The translations under genes were made by a program, and so were the position numbers. Of a stretch of 64,000 nt of DNA, positions 62,206 to 64,000 are shown one piece after another. The notes below the pieces were generated by a model, which did not search any database, was not told the origin of the DNA, and worked only from the letters and a program-made list of their open reading frames with translations. The DNA is from JBJMLO01 sp045805265 (GTDB lineage Bacteria > Actinomycetota > UBA4738 > JACQTL01), in the NCBI GenBank assembly GCA_045805265.1, contig JBJMLO010000008.1, forward strand, positions 197,769 through 261,768, given 5' to 3'. Every line of letters begins with the position of its first letter. Within the stretch, counting starts at the first letter, position 1.

Positions 62206-62260
62206 AACCCCCCGAATGCGATCCGCAGGTCGGCCCTTTCGGGGGGCCGAACGGGGGGTT
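62206..62260 (-). promoter_or_regulatory. Nested hairpin in the leader of the secreted protease gene
   Basis: AACCCCCCG (62206-62214) pairs with CGGGGGGTT (62252-62260), enclosing TCGGCCC (62230-62236) with GGGCCGA (62244-62250). It lies 22 bases upstream of the start codon on the minus strand, where it could block or time translation. Farther upstream (62290-62330), CGAGCTAGGCCCGGGCCTAC and a CTCCG/CGGAG hairpin add more structure. I cannot match it to a known riboswitch. The remainder of 62185-62444 holds nothing else recognisable. Confidence 0.4.
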
Positions 62261-62444
62261 TCGCCACGGGCAGGAGGCGTGCGAACGAGCTAGGCCCGGG
62301 CCTACCGAGCTCCGTCTTCGCGGAGGATGAGGGCTAGCCATATGGGCGGACCCCCCGGGTCGAAGGTCCACGGGCGGGGTGAGCCCCGGTACGCCGAAGG
62401 TCGAGGGCGAATGGTCGACTCGGCCAATGGGCCCCCACAACCGA

Positions 62445-62490
62445 GCACGAGAAAGGGCCGGCCCCGCGTGGGGCCGGCCCCTTCCGTGCT
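62445..62490 (-). terminator. Strong intrinsic terminator of the DUF11 protein gene
   Basis: GGGCCGGCCCC-GCGT-GGGGCCGGCCC (62455-62480) is an 11-base-pair stem. Outer arms AGCACG/CGTGCT extend it. On the minus strand a CTTTCTCG tract follows. It is 17 bases after the stop of the DUF11 protein gene (62507). Confidence 0.7.
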
Positions 62491-62506
62491 GTGGTGCCAG
62501 AGCGTC

Positions 62507-64000
62507 CTAGACTGCGTCCGCCCCGTTCGTGATGGCGAAGTTCTCCGTGCCACAGGCGCCGTTGATGTCGGCGTTGCCGTTCGTGTCGCCCGAGTACGTG
62601 AGCTTCCAGTTGTACGTGCCGTCCGTGTTGTTCGACCCGATCAGGTCCGTGAGCGTCTTGGTGTTGGTGGTCCCGTACTGGCCCACCCCGGTGACGTCCG
62701 CGGTCTCGGTGAACAGCTGGTTCTGGGCGGTGCAGTTGCCCTTGTACAGCGCGAACGTGAGGTCCCCGTTCAGCGCGACGGTGCTGCCCTCGACGCTCAG
62801 CTCCCCGAAGTCGTTCGGGACGAAGTCCTGATACGAGCTCAGGTGCTCCAGCCCGACCTTGCCGTGGTCGTCGTCACACACCTGGTCGCCGAACGGCGGG
62901 TCGCCACATGCGGTGGCCACGTTGTCGAGCGGAGCCGTCAGCACCAGGCTGGTGCAGGTGTAGGTGTACGTCGCACCCGGTGCGAACGTGCTGCTCCCGC
63001 GGTCCGCCGCGATCTCGGCCGCCGTCCGTGCGCAGTCCGGCGCCTGGGCGTCCGTGACGTGGACGTTGGTCAGCGTTGTGTCGCCCGTGTTGGTGACCTT
63101 GATGGTGAACGTCACCGTGTTGCCGCTGACGGTGGACTGGGAGTCCGGATCCTTCAGGACCTCGATCGAGGGGACCTGGATGACCGTGAAGCACTCGTTC
63201 GTGGTCGAGGTGGACTGGCCCTCGGAGTACAGCGCGGTCGCGTCGGGGATGTACTCCAGCCGGAGGCAGTACGTGCCTGGCGCGCTCGGCGACATGGCCG
63301 GCGACGTCGCCTGGCCCCCGCTGAGGGTCACCGGTCCGAACGGGGTTCCACCGGTGGTGCACGGCGTGGCGGACACGGTCGGTCCGCACAGGAAGAACGT
63401 CACCGTGCCCGTCACCACCCCCTTGGACCCCGTCAGGGTGGCCGTGTCGGTGACCGACTGGCCGGTGACGATGCCCGAGGAGCTGACCTGGGTCGCAATG
63501 GCGGGCGGCTGGAGCACCGCGGATGCCTTCAGCGAGCGGTCCTGGTTGCCGCCGTTGCCGTCGATGGAGATCAGGCGCTGGTGGTAGGGGGACCCCGGGA
63601 TGGCCCCGGCGCCCTGCCCCTCACCCCAGATGAGCTCTGAGGCGATGTGGCCCCCCCAGGCGATGACCGGGGTGGCCACCGAGGTGGTGAAGGTGAGCTT
63701 GATCGCCGTCGAGCTGTCCCCGGTGTAGTCCCCGCACAGCGCGTAGTGGGCGTCGGCGTTGTACGTCGAGCATGACCCGAGCTCCGCGAGGGTCGGTGCG
63801 GCCACCGTGGAGATCGTGCAGTTGAAGCAGGTGAAGTTCCCCGCCACCTGGACCTTGGGGTCGTGGGTGTCCGTCGGGATGGCGAAGGTCGTGGGCGATC
63901 CGCACCCGGCGATGCCCGCGCACGGATCCGCACTCGACACCGTCCGGTTGTAGGTCGTCAGGTAGTCGTAGGCGTGCTTGCCCGACTTCGTGGTGTCCCA
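62507..64000 (-). CDS. Secreted DUF11/Ig-like protein, 5' end beyond the window
   Basis: The frame stays open to the right edge (497 codons visible; first residues WDTTKSGKHAYDYL), so the start and signal lie outside. An N-terminal part (ASELIWGEGQGAGAIPGSPY) is followed by an Ig-like domain (SGIVTGQSVTDTATLTGSKG), then a DUF11 repeat (VSGNTVTFTIKVTNTGDTTL then TNVHVTDAQAPDC). The C-terminus has GELSVEGSTVALNGDLTFAL and TYNWKLTYSGDTNGN, another Ig-like module. Many Cys in pairs suggest disulfides outside the cell. A surface or extracellular structural role is likely. Confidence 0.83.
   Translation of the reverse strand, partial: WDTTKSGKHAYDYLTTYNRTVSSADPCAGIAGCGSPTTFAIPTDTHDPKVQVAGNFTCFNCTISTVAAPTLAELGSCSTYNADAHYALCGDYTGDSSTAIKLTFTTSVATPVIAWGGHIASELIWGEGQGAGAIPGSPYHQRLISIDGNGGNQDRSLKASAVLQPPAIATQVSSSGIVTGQSVTDTATLTGSKGVVTGTVTFFLCGPTVSATPCTTGGTPFGPVTLSGGQATSPAMSPSAPGTYCLRLEYIPDATALYSEGQSTSTTNECFTVIQVPSIEVLKDPDSQSTVSGNTVTFTIKVTNTGDTTLTNVHVTDAQAPDCARTAAEIAADRGSSTFAPGATYTYTCTSLVLTAPLDNVATACGDPPFGDQVCDDDHGKVGLEHLSSYQDFVPNDFGELSVEGSTVALNGDLTFALYKGNCTAQNQLFTETADVTGVGQYGTTNTKTLTDLIGSNNTDGTYNWKLTYSGDTNGNADINGACGTENFAITNGADAV

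Noticed and set aside
62330..62444. A c-di-GMP or c-di-AMP riboswitch in the protease leader
   Set aside because: GGGGTGAGCCCC-like and GGTAGGC-like fragments were seen, but the conserved cores of either class do not line up, and the best fragments are on the wrong strand.

Overview
The window is high-GC DNA with dense, often overlapping genes (ATGA and GTGA junctions), many GTG starts and several probable leaderless starts. It carries a 13E12/DUF222 HNH gene behind an actinobacterial-type LexA box, an MMPL exporter and a Fur-family regulator with TGCA-hexamer operators. Together these point to an Actinomycetota chromosome, probably an uncultured or deep-branching lineage. No rRNA, tRNA, CRISPR array, prophage or insertion sequence was seen.

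Region by region. 0-3.8 kb: the 5' end of an amidase, then a divergent MMPL exporter with an overlapping TetR gene and a VOC protein. 3.8-5.6 kb: gatC-gatA. 5.6-7.1 kb: an ArsR regulator with two AHSA1/SRPBCC genes, the second cut by an in-frame amber codon. 7.1-19.7 kb: a catabolic island made of three transcription units. They are APC permease/amidohydrolase/IclR/enolase-superfamily racemase/cupin/branched-chain aminotransferase; PLP aminotransferase/FMN protein/cupin/SDR; and Lrp/class II glutaminase/glutamine-synthetase-like ligase/Dabb protein. 19.8-27.2 kb: ligA, a UPF0280 gene, mnmA and etfBA. In Mycobacterium tuberculosis etfBA, mnmA, ligA and gatCA lie close together in this order, so the island separates ligA from gatC in an otherwise familiar block.

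27.3-34.1 kb: the SOS-box HNH gene, small unknown proteins, tandem hairpins, a four-gene operon (enoyl-CoA hydratase, methyltransferase, hexapeptide acyltransferase, GNAT) and an epimerase-like gene. 34.1-45.1 kb: a metal and envelope neighbourhood. A Fur-family regulator and a NiCoT-type nickel/cobalt permease share a hexamer operator. They are followed by His-rich membrane proteins, a CopC-CopD fusion, two paralogous TGH(L/I)H-domain proteins, a CPBP protease and an orphan substrate-binding lipoprotein.

45.2-48.8 kb: two tandem Tat-type alkaline-phosphatase-superfamily proteins whose motif order looks circularly permuted. 48.9-53.9 kb: methylmalonyl-CoA-mutase-type large subunit with MeaB, a lipoprotein, a cyclic-nucleotide-binding protein, and two SCP2 genes, one joined in frame to the first half of a sirtuin. 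53.9-58.1 kb: CPBP protease, an AlkP-like polytopic membrane protein and murA in one overlapping operon. 58.1-64 kb: two large secreted proteins, a HExxH zincin with FnIII/Ig-like repeats and a DUF11 protein cut by the window edge, separated by a strong terminator and a structured leader.

The points most worth following are the permuted AlkP pair, the sirtuin-SCP2 junction, the island between ligA and gatC, and the metal/envelope operon with its duplicated TGHxH domain.
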